64,000 bases of DNA from an uncultured Holophaga sp. Its GTDB lineage: Bacteria; Acidobacteriota; Holophagae; Holophagales; Holophagaceae. Positions 9,487-17,797 of the stretch are shown in pieces (positions within the stretch are counted from its first letter, which is position 1; every line of letters starts with the position of its first letter). Where the stretch lies: assembly GCF_963677305.1 (NCBI RefSeq), contig NZ_OY781925.1:681501-745500 (forward strand). Reading direction: 5' to 3'. The notes beneath the pieces were generated by a model. It ran no database searches. It was not told the DNA's origin and saw only the letters and a program-made list of their open reading frames with translations. The position numbers and the translations under genes were made by a program.

Positions 9487-10644
9487 GTGGACAAGGGCCT
9501 TGTTCTGGTCGTCGACGACGAGGCCCCCATCAGGGATATTCTGGGCTTCTACCTGAAGAGGGTGGGTTATCAGGTGGTCCTGGCTGAGAACGGCAGGCAG
9601 GCTCTGGAGGAGATGAGCAAGTTCCCTCCTGATCTCATCATCTCCGACCTCCGCATGCCGGAAATGGCTGGTGACGAGTTCTGCCAGATTGTGAAGGGCG
9701 ATCCCGCGACGAAGGACATCTACTTTGTCCTCGTCTCGGCCATGGACGGCTCCGCTTCCCGTATCGGGGGCCTGAACATGGGGGCGGACGACATGATCGC
9801 CAAGCCCTTCCATGCCCAGGAGGTCATGGCCAAGGTCGCCTCTGCCTTCCGCATCATCGGCATGCAGAAGGAGATCAAGAAGCAGAACCGGATCCTGACC
9901 GAGTACCAGGACCGGATGACCGCCGAGCTCTCCCTGGCGGCCAAGCTCCAGATGGGGCTGTTGCCCCGGGCCCCAGGGGAACTGGCCTCCATCAGCTATC
10001 ACCACCGCTACCTCCCGGCCGATGGCATTGGCGGGGACATCTATGCCATCGCCCCGGCTCTGGATGGCGGGGTGGCCATCATGCTGGCGGATGTGAGTGG
10101 CCACGGGGTGACGGCCGCCCTGATTTCGGCCATGGTGAAGACGAGCTTCTCCAACCAGGTCCAGCTCTCGGTCAATCCCCTGGAGTGGGCGGAGGGCATG
10201 AACCGTGACTTGGTCCGGAACACCCTGGAGGAGCAGTTCGCCACGGCTCTCGTCGGCCACTTCCACCCCGACACCCACACCCTCCGCTATGTGGTGGCCG
10301 GTCACGAGCCTCCCTTCCGGATCCCCGCGGCCCATCCCCGCCAGCCCGAACCCCTCAGCGGCCGGGGCTTCATGCTGGGGCTGGACGAGAGCCTGGGCTT
10401 CACAGAGCAGGTGGTGCCCTTCCTGCCCGGGGACCGGCTGCTGCTCTACACCGACGGTCTTGTGGAAGTGGAGGCGGAGGACTCCCGCTACCTCGGGAAC
10501 GATGGGCTTCTGGCCTACTGCTCTGAACTGCCCACGGATGGAGAGCAGGCGCTGGACCTGTTGCTGCGCCGCGCCAGCGATTTCCATCACCCTCGAACCT
10601 TCGTGGATGATGTCACCCTCGTCCTATTGGACCGCCAAGCTTGA
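9487..10644 (+). CDS. Response regulator with PP2C (SpoIIE/RsbU-type) phosphatase domain
   Basis: A 385-residue soluble protein. Residues 4-125 form a receiver domain with acidic pocket 'VDDE', phospho-acceptor Asp54 in 'SDLRMPEM' and Lys in 'AKPF' (about 101). A short helical linker leads to a PP2C phosphatase domain with metal-binding motifs 'GGDIYAI', 'LADVSGHGVTAAL' and 'LLLYTDGLVE'. Together with the STAS gene before it this is a partner-switching input module; phosphorylation of the receiver probably controls dephosphorylation of the STAS serine (inference). The start is GTG 9487, directly after the STAS stop. Its 3' end overlaps the convergent ABC ATPase gene by 32 bases. Confidence 0.93.
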   Translation: MDKGLVLVVDDEAPIRDILGFYLKRVGYQVVLAENGRQALEEMSKFPPDLIISDLRMPEMAGDEFCQIVKGDPATKDIYFVLVSAMDGSASRIGGLNMGADDMIAKPFHAQEVMAKVASAFRIIGMQKEIKKQNRILTEYQDRMTAELSLAAKLQMGLLPRAPGELASISYHHRYLPADGIGGDIYAIAPALDGGVAIMLADVSGHGVTAALISAMVKTSFSNQVQLSVNPLEWAEGMNRDLVRNTLEEQFATALVGHFHPDTHTLRYVVAGHEPPFRIPAAHPRQPEPLSGRGFMLGLDESLGFTEQVVPFLPGDRLLLYTDGLVEVEAEDSRYLGNDGLLAYCSELPTDGEQALDLLLRRASDFHHPRTFVDDVTLVLLDRQA

Positions 10645-11296
10645 TGACCCGCCCACAGAGCCGCCCGACGGCCCGCTGATCGTGGCTGATGAAGACAAGG
10701 GCGCTGCCCTGGGTCCTGAGACCCTCCAGGAGCCAGAGCACATGGCTGGACAGGATCGGATCCAAGCCTGCCAGGGGCTCATCCAGGATGAGGAGCCTGG
10801 GCTCCAGCACCAGGGCGCGGGCCAGGCAGAGGCGCTGGACCATGCCCCCGGACCATTGCGGGGGGCGCTGGTCCAGTGCCTCCAGAGGGAAGCGCGTCCG
10901 GAGGGCCATGGCCTCGGCCCTCTCCCGCAGGTCCGCCCCGGGACGGTGCAGCTGCAGGGGCTCCTCCAGCAGCTGGCGCCCTGTCCGGTGGGGTGGGAGG
11001 GAGAGCCTGGGGTGCTGGAGGAGACCTTGGATCCTGGCTCGATGGGGGCGTCGCTCGCGGGGGGAGAGGGAGGACCAGGGAAGGCCCTCCAGGGTGATGT
11101 GTCCCTCGGAGAGGGGCAGAAGGCCCAGGAGGGCCCAGGCCAGAGTCGACTTGCCGACCCCGCTGGGGCCCACGACCCCCAGGGCCTCCCCGGGGTCGAG
11201 CTGGAGGTTTAGGCCCCTCAGGATCCAGCGGTCTGCGCGCTGGATCCCGAGGCCTTCGACGGAGAGAAGCCTACTGGATGAGGTCGGTTCCCACAT
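10613..11296 (-). CDS. ABC transporter ATP-binding protein, orphan
   Basis: A 227-residue ABC ATPase with Walker A 'GPSGVGKST', Q-loop 'LLQHPRLSL', signature 'WSGGMVQR', Walker B '[12 protein letters not shown]' and H-loop 'ISHD'. The 'SGGMVQR' signature resembles the oligopeptide/nickel importer class (DppF/NikE), but no permease or binding protein lies beside it, so the partner and substrate are unknown. ATG 11296 lies inside the end of serS (26-base overlap, different frame), suggesting translational coupling to serS; the open frame further upstream is only the shadow of serS. The 3' end overlaps the phosphatase gene on the other strand. Confidence 0.88.
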   Translation of the reverse strand: MWEPTSSSRLLSVEGLGIQRADRWILRGLNLQLDPGEALGVVGPSGVGKSTLAWALLGLLPLSEGHITLEGLPWSSLSPRERRPHRARIQGLLQHPRLSLPPHRTGRQLLEEPLQLHRPGADLRERAEAMALRTRFPLEALDQRPPQWSGGMVQRLCLARALVLEPRLLILDEPLAGLDPILSSHVLWLLEGLRTQGSALVFISHDQRAVGRLCGRVIKLGGPIGRG

Positions 11297-12542
11297 AGGG
11301 CACCAGGGCCTTGGGAATGCGGATGCTGCCGTCGGGCTGCTGGCCATTCTCCAGGATGGCCACCCAGGTGCGACCCACGGCCAAGCCCGAGCCGTTCAGG
11401 GTGTGGAGGAACTGGGGCTTGGCTTTGGGTTCGCTGCCCTTGCAGCGGATGTTCGCCCGGCGGGCCTGGAAGTCTCCGAACCAGGAGCAGGAGCTGATCT
11501 CCCGGTAGGTGTTCTGGCTGGGCAGCCAGACCTCCAGGTCGTAGGTCTTCTGGCTGGAGAATCCCATGTCCCCGGTGCAGAGGAGGACACGGCGGTAGGG
11601 GAGCTCCAGCTCCTCCAGGATGGCCTCGGCGCAGCCGGTGAGATGCTCCAGCTCTGCCTCGGCCTGGTCCGGGGTGGTGAAGGCCACCAGCTCCACCTTG
11701 TGGAACTGATGCTGGCGGATGATGCCCTTGGTGTCCCGGCCGTAGCTGCCCGCCTCGCTGCGGAAGCAGGGAGTGAAGGCGCAGTGGCGCAGGGGAAGGG
11801 TGTCGGCCCCCAGGACCTCGTCCCTGTAGAGGTTGGTGACGGGAACCTCGGCGGTGGGGATGAGGTATAGGGTGTCCTCCCCCCGACTGGTCTTGAAGAG
11901 GTCCTGCTCGAACTTGGGGAGCTGGCCTGTGCCGTACATGGTCTGGGGCAGCACCATGTAGGGAGTGAGGACCTCGCCCCAGCCCCTGGCGGTCTGGCGG
12001 TCCAGCATGAAGCTGATGAGGGCGCGCTCCAGTTTGGCGCCAAGTCCTTTGAGGACGGAAAAACGGGATCCGCTCAGCTTCGCGGCCCGGTCCAGATCCA
12101 GGATGCCCAGGGCCGTGGCCAGGTCCACATGGTCCTTGGGGCTCTCGATGACAGCGGGGGCACCCCAGCGCTTGACCTCGGGGTTGTCGTGCTCGTCCTT
12201 CCCCGTGGGCACACTGGCGTGGGGGACGTTGGGGAGCGTGGCCAGGAAGCTGCGGAAGGCGGCCTCAGCCTCCTTCTCGGCGGCTTCCAGGGCCTTCAGC
12301 TTTCCGCCCACTTCCTGCTGCTGGGCGATGAGGTGGTCCGCGCTCTGCTTGGCGCGCTTGAGCTGGGCCACCTCGTCAGAGACGCGGTTGCGTTCGGCCT
12401 TCAGGACCTCGGCCTCCTGGATCACCCGGCGGCGCTCTCCGTCCAGGCGCTGGTAGCTCTCCTGGTCAAAGGCGTAGCCCCTCCGGGAGAGCCCGGCGAC
12501 GACGGCTTCCAGGTCTTGGCGGAGGAGGGCGGGATCAAGCAT
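11271..12542 (-). CDS. serS: Serine--tRNA ligase
   Basis: A 423-residue class II aminoacyl-tRNA synthetase that charges tRNA-Ser and tRNA-Sec. The first ~110 residues form the antiparallel coiled-coil arm that grips the tRNA ('[23 protein letters not shown]...'). Motif 2 is '[29 protein letters not shown]' and motif 3 '[17 protein letters not shown]', both complete. ATG 12542 gives the standard '[14 protein letters not shown]' N-terminus; the open frame continues only 10 codons upstream. It overlaps the downstream ABC ATPase gene by 26 bases. Confidence 0.98.
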   Translation of the reverse strand: MLDPALLRQDLEAVVAGLSRRGYAFDQESYQRLDGERRRVIQEAEVLKAERNRVSDEVAQLKRAKQSADHLIAQQQEVGGKLKALEAAEKEAEAAFRSFLATLPNVPHASVPTGKDEHDNPEVKRWGAPAVIESPKDHVDLATALGILDLDRAAKLSGSRFSVLKGLGAKLERALISFMLDRQTARGWGEVLTPYMVLPQTMYGTGQLPKFEQDLFKTSRGEDTLYLIPTAEVPVTNLYRDEVLGADTLPLRHCAFTPCFRSEAGSYGRDTKGIIRQHQFHKVELVAFTTPDQAEAELEHLTGCAEAILEELELPYRRVLLCTGDMGFSSQKTYDLEVWLPSQNTYREISSCSWFGDFQARRANIRCKGSEPKAKPQFLHTLNGSGLAVGRTWVAILENGQQPDGSIRIPKALVPYVGTDLIQ

Positions 12543-12587
12543 GGGTGGCCTCGGAAAATCCCAGGTTATCACCGTCTTACTCTCCCC

Positions 12588-13574
12588 TCACAGCGTGGCC
12601 ACCATGACCGCCTTGATGGTGTGGATCCGGTTCTCTGCCTGATCGAAGACGATGGCATGGTGGCTGCGGAAGACCTCGTCCGTGACTTCCCGGATGTCCA
12701 GGCCCCGCTCCCGCTGCTCCTGAGCCAGGCGGGTCTCGAAGTCGTGGAAGGCGGGGAGGCAGTGCATGAAGACCACATCGGGGTTGCCACTCAGCTCCAG
12801 CAGTTCCCGGGTCACGCGATAGGGGGTGAGGAGCCTGACCCGCTCGGGAAGCTGGGTCTCTTCCCCCATGGAGGCCCAGACATCGGTATAGACCGCATCG
12901 GCCCCCCGGAGGGCCCGGGTATCCTGGGTGAGCTCGAGGTGGGCACCGGTGTCTCCGGCGGCGGCCCGGGCCCGGGCCAGGAGCCCGGGATCGGGGGCCA
13001 GCTCCCGGGGGCCCAGACCCACGAAGTGCATGCCGGTCTTGGCGGCGGCGTTCATGAGGGCGTAGGCCATGTTGTTGCGGGTGTCTCCGCAGTAGACGAG
13101 CTTCTGGTGGTGCAGGGGCTTGTCACAGTGTTCCTCCAGGGTCAGGAGATCCGCCAGGGCCTGGGTGGGGTGCTCGATGTCCGTGAGCCCGTTCCAGACC
13201 GGCACCCCGCTGAATCTGGCCAGTTGCTCCACCGCAGTCTGCTCGTAGCCTCGGTACTCGATGCCGTCGTAGAAGCGACCCAGGACCCGTGCGCTGTCCT
13301 CCATGCTCTCTTTCTTGCCCATGTGCGAGCTGTCGCTGTCCAGGAAGGTGACATGGGCCGACTCCTCCAGGGCAGCGACTTCAAAGGCGCAGCGGGTCCG
13401 GGTGGAGGCCTTCTCAAAGAGCAGGACGATGTTCTTGCCCCGCAGGAGGTCATTGCAGACCCCCATGCGCTTCTTGGCTTTCAGGTCCCGGCTCAGGTCC
13501 AGGAGGAAGCGCACCTCGTGGGGCGAGAAGTCGAGGAGGGTGAGGAAGCTGCGGCCCTTCAGGTTGGTGGACAT
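12588..13574 (-). CDS. argF: Ornithine carbamoyltransferase
   Basis: A 328-residue cytosolic enzyme that makes citrulline from ornithine and carbamoyl phosphate in arginine synthesis. The carbamoyl-phosphate site 'STRTR' is at residues 57-61, 'HPTQ' lies in 'DIEHPTQALADLLTL', and the ornithine/cysteine loop 'HCLPAFHD' is near residue 270. The C-terminal 'FDQAENRIHTIKAVM' is typical of catabolic and anabolic OTCases alike. Length is normal. The gene stands alone: 45 bases separate it from serS downstream, and the TonB-domain gene lies upstream. A GGAGG site precedes ATG 13574. An ArgE-like deacetylase gene is 4 kb away on the same strand. Confidence 0.96.
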   Translation of the reverse strand: MSTNLKGRSFLTLLDFSPHEVRFLLDLSRDLKAKKRMGVCNDLLRGKNIVLLFEKASTRTRCAFEVAALEESAHVTFLDSDSSHMGKKESMEDSARVLGRFYDGIEYRGYEQTAVEQLARFSGVPVWNGLTDIEHPTQALADLLTLEEHCDKPLHHQKLVYCGDTRNNMAYALMNAAAKTGMHFVGLGPRELAPDPGLLARARAAAGDTGAHLELTQDTRALRGADAVYTDVWASMGEETQLPERVRLLTPYRVTRELLELSGNPDVVFMHCLPAFHDFETRLAQEQRERGLDIREVTDEVFRSHHAIVFDQAENRIHTIKAVMVATL

Positions 13575-13628
13575 GGTGTCCTCCTGCCTTCAGGGGAAGT
13601 GTGTGGCGTCGTTCGACGGGTGCCAGGG

Positions 13629-13651
13629 TAAAAGGGCAGCCCCGCAGGGCT
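13629..13651 (-). terminator. Probable terminator after the TonB-domain gene
   Basis: On the - strand, just after the TonB-gene stop, AGCCC (13651-13647) and GGGCT (13642-13638) form a 5-bp stem with a 4-base loop, followed by GCCC and TTTTA (13633-13629). The stem is short, so confidence is moderate. Confidence 0.45.
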
Positions 13652-13656
13652 TTGAT

Positions 13657-14781
13657 TCAGTTGAGCTGGAAGGGCATCGTCAAAGTGAATCGCGCGGCCT
13701 GAGGTCTTCCATTCAAGGTAGGAACAAACCTCCACTGGAGGGCGTAGGCGATGGCGGTTTCCACCAGAGCCCCAGGCCCGGAGACAACCAGGGCTATTTT
13801 GGGAATCCCTTTGGAATCTGTAGTGATCTGGACCACGACGGTGCCCTGAACTCCCGCGAGCCTAGCCGCTGGAGGGTAGCGTGGCGGTGGGGGTTGGCGG
13901 CGGATTTTCAGCTGGGTGGAGTTTAGGCCGGACATCTGCTGGGGATCGCCTGTGGACTCCTCCCTGCCCTTGCAAGAGCCTGCTCTGGGGATTGGCCTCT
14001 TAGGGGCCGGCACCCCCAAGTCCTCCGAGTAACTCTGGAGGATCTCTCCGACGATGTTCGGGTCGCCTGCAGGATCCAGTTGTCCAGCGACCCTCGAGAT
14101 CGACCAAACCCTGGGGATGGCCGGGGCCAAAGCCCGGTCTGCCCAAGTCGAGACCCGGAGCTGGGCTCTCTGCAAGAGTACCTCAGAGCCATAGGGGTGA
14201 GTGGTGACATCCAGACTCAGATCCAAGGTCCCCTCTGGATCGCTTGGGATGCCATCGATGGGCTTGAGACCTGTCTGGGCCAGCCAATCCCTCACCTGCC
14301 TCTCGCAGGCAAGTTTGTCCAGCATGGGCGCTTTCCCGGTGGCCTTGGTCGTGATGTGGAGCACGTAGCCCTTGAGCCGTTTTGGGGCCGGAGAGCCCTC
14401 TGGCCACATCTGCTTGAAGCTGATCCGGACCTTTGATTGGGCTTCTGTGGTTTGGTTGTTCAGCAAGGGAGGCTGGAACCGGCATGCGTAGAGGAAGCTT
14501 TCCACCGGTCGCTGCAGGATGGGGGGGCCATCCAAGGCGTGGGCTGAAGTAACCTCTCCCTTTGATGAGATATGGAATTGTGCCGTAACATCGCCGCTGA
14601 TGTTTTGTATTTGCGCAAGGACGGGATAACGGATGGGTTCAGAATGGTTGGTTCGCTTGAGGTCTTGCCACTGGACATCGGGACAGGACGTTGTGTGTGC
14701 TCCCTGCACCGTGGCTTGCTCCACAGGAGTAGGGGCGTCTGTGACGCCGAGGAGGAGCGGGAGCCAGACAAAGATGCTCAT
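13657..14781 (-). CDS. Secreted protein with two TonB C-terminal-like domains
   Basis: A 374-residue protein starting with a short hydrophobic segment ('FVWLPLLLGVTDAP') that fits a signal peptide. Two TonB_C-like modules are visible: one near residues 50-115 ('YPVLAQIQNISGDVTAQFHISSKGEVTSA') and one at the C-terminus after a Pro-rich stretch ('RYPPAARLAGVQGTVVVQITTDSKGIPKIALVVSG'). Such modules usually close TonB proteins that energise outer-membrane transport, but no N-terminal membrane anchor like that of TonB is seen and no ExbB/ExbD genes are adjacent. Proteins of this kind in Acidobacteria are often annotated only as energy transducers; the true role is unknown. Confidence 0.75.
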   Translation of the reverse strand: MSIFVWLPLLLGVTDAPTPVEQATVQGAHTTSCPDVQWQDLKRTNHSEPIRYPVLAQIQNISGDVTAQFHISSKGEVTSAHALDGPPILQRPVESFLYACRFQPPLLNNQTTEAQSKVRISFKQMWPEGSPAPKRLKGYVLHITTKATGKAPMLDKLACERQVRDWLAQTGLKPIDGIPSDPEGTLDLSLDVTTHPYGSEVLLQRAQLRVSTWADRALAPAIPRVWSISRVAGQLDPAGDPNIVGEILQSYSEDLGVPAPKRPIPRAGSCKGREESTGDPQQMSGLNSTQLKIRRQPPPPRYPPAARLAGVQGTVVVQITTDSKGIPKIALVVSGPGALVETAIAYALQWRFVPTLNGRPQAARFTLTMPFQLN

Positions 14782-14899
14782 GAGGGGGAGCCTTCGCGCG
14801 GGATTTCACAATTAGGCTAACAGCCGGGAGTTGTCTCCAAAAAAGGTTTTCCGGCTCTGCCTCGGAGGGTTTGGAATGGGCAATCCCCTCAAGAAGGCG

Positions 14900-14922
14900 A
14901 AAACCCCCGGCTCTGGCGGGGG
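14900..14922 (-). terminator. Rho-independent terminator after ornithine decarboxylase
   Basis: On the - strand, CCCCCG (14922-14917) and CGGGGG (14909-14904) form a 6-bp GC stem with a 7-base loop followed by TTTT (14903-14900). It lies about 70 bases after the decarboxylase stop and ends the long leftward gene run. The rest of 14782-14990 holds only the upstream region of the TonB-domain gene; I see no other feature in it. Confidence 0.75.
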
Positions 14923-14990
14923 CTGTCGCATTGCGCAAGGGGATGGTCATGCCCCGGGGAGGAGGCCCGTCCGGAGGGGCCGTCGGCCGC

Positions 14991-16130
14991 CTATTCGCTC
15001 AGGTGCACCACCTTCGCCGGGGGGAAGCCGTTGAAGAAGGTGCTGCTGGCGTGGCTGTAGGCGCCCATGTTCTCGCTGTAGACCAGGTCACCCAGTTCCA
15101 GGTCGGGCAGTTCCTCTGTCAGGGAGATGGTGTCCAGGGCGTCGCAGGTGGGGCCGAAGACCGCGCAGATCTGGGTGGGGCCCTCCTTGATGGCCTTCAC
15201 CGGGTAGTGGCAGTGGTCGAAGATCACGCCCGAGTAGGTGTGGTAGACGCCATCGTTGATGTAATAGCAGCGGCGACCGTCCCGGTCGGCCTTGCCGATG
15301 ACCTCGGCCACCAGGGTCACGGCGGAGGCCACCATGAAGCGTCCGGGTTCAGCCAGGATCTGGATGTCCTCGGGGAAGAGTCGCTCGATCTCGGCGTTGA
15401 TGACCTTGGCACACTCGCGGAGGGGCTGGACGTTCGCGTCGTAGGGGGCAGGGAAGCCCCCTCCGATGTCCAGCAGGTTCATCTTGGTGTAGCCCTTGGC
15501 GCGGCAGGCCTTGAAGATTTCCGCCGCCAGGTTCAGGGCCACAGCGTAGTTCTGGAAGTTGGTGGTCTGGCTGCCCACATGGAAGCTGAGGCCCTCCACG
15601 GTGAGCCCTGCGGCCTCAGACGCATCAATGAGGGCCATGGCCTCCTCGGGGGCGGCGCCGAACTTGGAGGAGAGCTCCACCATGGCCCCCAGGTTGGGGA
15701 CCTTGAGGCGCAGCACCATGCCCACGTTGGGGGCGTGCTTCTGCACCTTCTTGATCTCCTCGAAGTTGTCGAAGGTGACCAGGGGCTTGTAGGGGTCCAG
15801 CTCCTTGAGGGTCGGGATGGCCTTGATGGGGTTGGCGTAGATGATCTTGTCCCAGATGAAGTCCTGGCGCTCCTGATCGGGCAGATCCTTGATGTTCTCG
15901 TGAACCAGGAGGAACTCCGGCAGGGAGGCCACATCGAAGCTGGCGCCGGCCTCGTAGAGAGTCTTGATGATGGCCGGGTGGCTGTTGGCCTTGACTGCGT
16001 AATAGGGCTGCACCCGGGGCAGCCACTCCTGGAACTCCGCCAGGTTCAGCCGCAGCTTTTCGTGGTCGATGATGACCAGCGGTGTCCCATGCTCCCCAGC
16101 CAACCGCGACAGCAGCGCCTTGTCGATCAT
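14991..16130 (-). CDS. Fold-type III ornithine (or lysine/ornithine) decarboxylase
   Basis: A 379-residue PLP enzyme of the alanine-racemase-fold decarboxylases (eukaryotic-type ODC). The PLP lysine is Lys47 in 'YYAVKANSHPAI'; 'SFHVGSQ' and the glycine loop 'DIGGGFP' bind the phosphate; 'AEPGRF' contacts the cofactor; the catalytic cysteine is in 'FGPTCDALDTI'; the C-terminal 'ENMGAYSHASSTFFNGF' closes the active site of the dimer partner. It makes putrescine from ornithine (cadaverine if lysine is used). Its neighbour is homospermidine synthase, which consumes putrescine, so ornithine is the likely substrate. A carboxynorspermidine decarboxylase is the main alternative, but no carboxynorspermidine synthase is adjacent. 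Confidence 0.88.
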   Translation of the reverse strand: MIDKALLSRLAGEHGTPLVIIDHEKLRLNLAEFQEWLPRVQPYYAVKANSHPAIIKTLYEAGASFDVASLPEFLLVHENIKDLPDQERQDFIWDKIIYANPIKAIPTLKELDPYKPLVTFDNFEEIKKVQKHAPNVGMVLRLKVPNLGAMVELSSKFGAAPEEAMALIDASEAAGLTVEGLSFHVGSQTTNFQNYAVALNLAAEIFKACRAKGYTKMNLLDIGGGFPAPYDANVQPLRECAKVINAEIERLFPEDIQILAEPGRFMVASAVTLVAEVIGKADRDGRRCYYINDGVYHTYSGVIFDHCHYPVKAIKEGPTQICAVFGPTCDALDTISLTEELPDLELGDLVYSENMGAYSHASSTFFNGFPPAKVVHLSE

Positions 16131-16151
16131 GCCTCACTCCAAAAGATGAAT

Positions 16152-16196
16152 TTCACCAGCAGGCAACCCCGCGTGGCGGAGTTGTCTGCTGGTGGA
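16152..16196 (-). promoter_or_regulatory. Long hairpin between hss and ornithine decarboxylase
   Basis: The 75-base gap contains an imperfect 16-bp inverted repeat (16152-16167 against 16181-16196; core CACCAGCAG/CTGCTGGTG) with a 13-base loop. There is no clean T-run behind it in the direction of transcription, so it is not a standard terminator. It could protect the hss message or attenuate read-through into the decarboxylase gene, whose start is 22 bases further on. Confidence 0.5.
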
Positions 16197-16205
16197 AGTG
16201 CTTTT

Positions 16206-17666
16206 TCAGTTTCCGTCGCTGGTGACGAGGAAGTTCTTGAACTGCCAGGGGTCTTCGGGGTCGAGGTCGGTCTTGCTCCAGCCCTGGAAGAGGTTGTTCT
16301 GGTGCTTCAGGGGCGTCCAGTCCGCGGCGGTGGAGATGCAGTTGCCCAGGTAGGGGTCGGCAATCTTCAGGATGTAGTCGTGGGGGAGCTCATCGGGGAC
16401 CTTCACCCCCTCCCGGGGGTTCTCCAGCATCCAGGAGAGGGCGGCGACCACGGAGATGGCCACCTGGACGGTGGTGGCGTTCTGGCCAGGCACCAGGCGC
16501 CGGGACTCCTCGATGGAGAGGTCGCTGCCGGTCCACCAGGCCTTGAAGGCATGCCCCATGAGGAGTGCGCCGAGGATGTCGGAGCCGCTGGTGATCTCGT
16601 CGCCCATGATGCGCAGCTCGGACTGCAGCTCGTAATCGTTGCCACGGAGCTCCTGGAGGGAGGCGATGGCGGCGTCGCAGGGGCAGTAGGCGTAGTGGAC
16701 GGTGGGGCGGTAGACCGCCTGGCCGTTCTCCCAGACGGTGAGCTTGTCGGAGATGGTGAAGGCCTCTCCGTGGCGCACGATCATGCCGTGGATGGTGTAG
16801 TCGGGGACCCAGGAGCGGACGAAGGTGTTCATGCCCATCTTGGCCATGCAGATCTGATTCTTCGGGCCCTCGGTGTGCTCGTAGGCCAGGGCGGGCAGGG
16901 TCTTCTCGTGGGTGCCCCAGCCCATTTCGGCGGTGGTGGTGCCCTCTTCGCGGAAGCCCTCGATGCTCCAGGTGTTCACGAACTCGCCCACGGCCTTGGG
17001 CTTGTCGCCGATCTGGGTGTCCCGTTCGCTGCAGTGGATGACCTTCACCCCCAGCTTCTGGGCCAGCTTGTTGAAGGTGCGGCTCTCGGCCAGGGCCTTG
17101 ATCTCGCTGGCCTCCTCGCCCTGCACCAAGCCCTCGGCCAGCAGCTTGGCGGCGATGTCCAGCAGGCCCCGCTTGGTCCAGTGGGAGATGAGGCCGGGGT
17201 TGGCCCCGTGCTCCACCACGGCGGTGGCGCCGGGCTCGGACCAACCCGCCACCATGCGGCGGATGGCCATGTGGCGGTGGTAGAGGGTCTTGGTCGTGGG
17301 GTGGGCGGTCTCGGCCCCCTCGTAGGGGTCCCAGACCTCCACGGAGGTGTTGATGTAGAGCACGCCGCGGTCATGGCACCACTGGAGCAGCTCACAGCAG
17401 TCGATGTTCCAGGCCAGATCGATGAGGAGATCTCCCTCGTCCAGGTATTTGCCCAACTGCTCGGACAGGGCCCCGCGGGTGATGCGCTCCTGAACGAAGG
17501 TCAATCCCTGGGCGGTCCAGGAGGCGAGATCGGCCTGCTTGGGTTCGAAATCCACGACGGTGATCTGTTCGGGTTTCACCTTCAGCAGGTCCACGACCAG
17601 CGGCAGGGTGCACTGACCCACCGAGCCGTAGCCGATCCACAAAACCTTCTTGTCAAAAGCGACCAT
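16206..17666 (-). CDS. hss: Homospermidine synthase
   Basis: A 486-residue NAD-dependent enzyme that joins two putrescines (or putrescine and spermidine) to sym-homospermidine. The N-terminal Rossmann motif is 'KVLWIGYGSVGQCTLPLVVD', as in the saccharopine dehydrogenase-like fold. Typical later blocks are 'NTSVEVWDPYEG', 'VEHGANPGLISHWTK' and 'MGWGTHEKTLP'. Length matches the bacterial enzymes. ATG 17666 has a GGAGGA site. It is followed 75 bases later by the decarboxylase that supplies putrescine, so both form a homospermidine pathway of two genes. The 131-base gap to the upstream peptidase gene could hold its own promoter, though none stands out. Confidence 0.95.
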   Translation of the reverse strand: MVAFDKKVLWIGYGSVGQCTLPLVVDLLKVKPEQITVVDFEPKQADLASWTAQGLTFVQERITRGALSEQLGKYLDEGDLLIDLAWNIDCCELLQWCHDRGVLYINTSVEVWDPYEGAETAHPTTKTLYHRHMAIRRMVAGWSEPGATAVVEHGANPGLISHWTKRGLLDIAAKLLAEGLVQGEEASEIKALAESRTFNKLAQKLGVKVIHCSERDTQIGDKPKAVGEFVNTWSIEGFREEGTTTAEMGWGTHEKTLPALAYEHTEGPKNQICMAKMGMNTFVRSWVPDYTIHGMIVRHGEAFTISDKLTVWENGQAVYRPTVHYAYCPCDAAIASLQELRGNDYELQSELRIMGDEITSGSDILGALLMGHAFKAWWTGSDLSIEESRRLVPGQNATTVQVAISVVAALSWMLENPREGVKVPDELPHDYILKIADPYLGNCISTAADWTPLKHQNNLFQGWSKTDLDPEDPWQFKNFLVTSDGN

Positions 17667-17797
17667 GTGATCCTCCTCATGGGGTGCTTGTTGTCGTATG
17701 AGTGTCCTTTGGCCCCACAGGGGCTTCTGAACCGCACCATGCGCCCGGGGGGGCCGGGTGCGTGTCTCGCAGTGATCTGTTCGTCCCGCAGGGGCCG

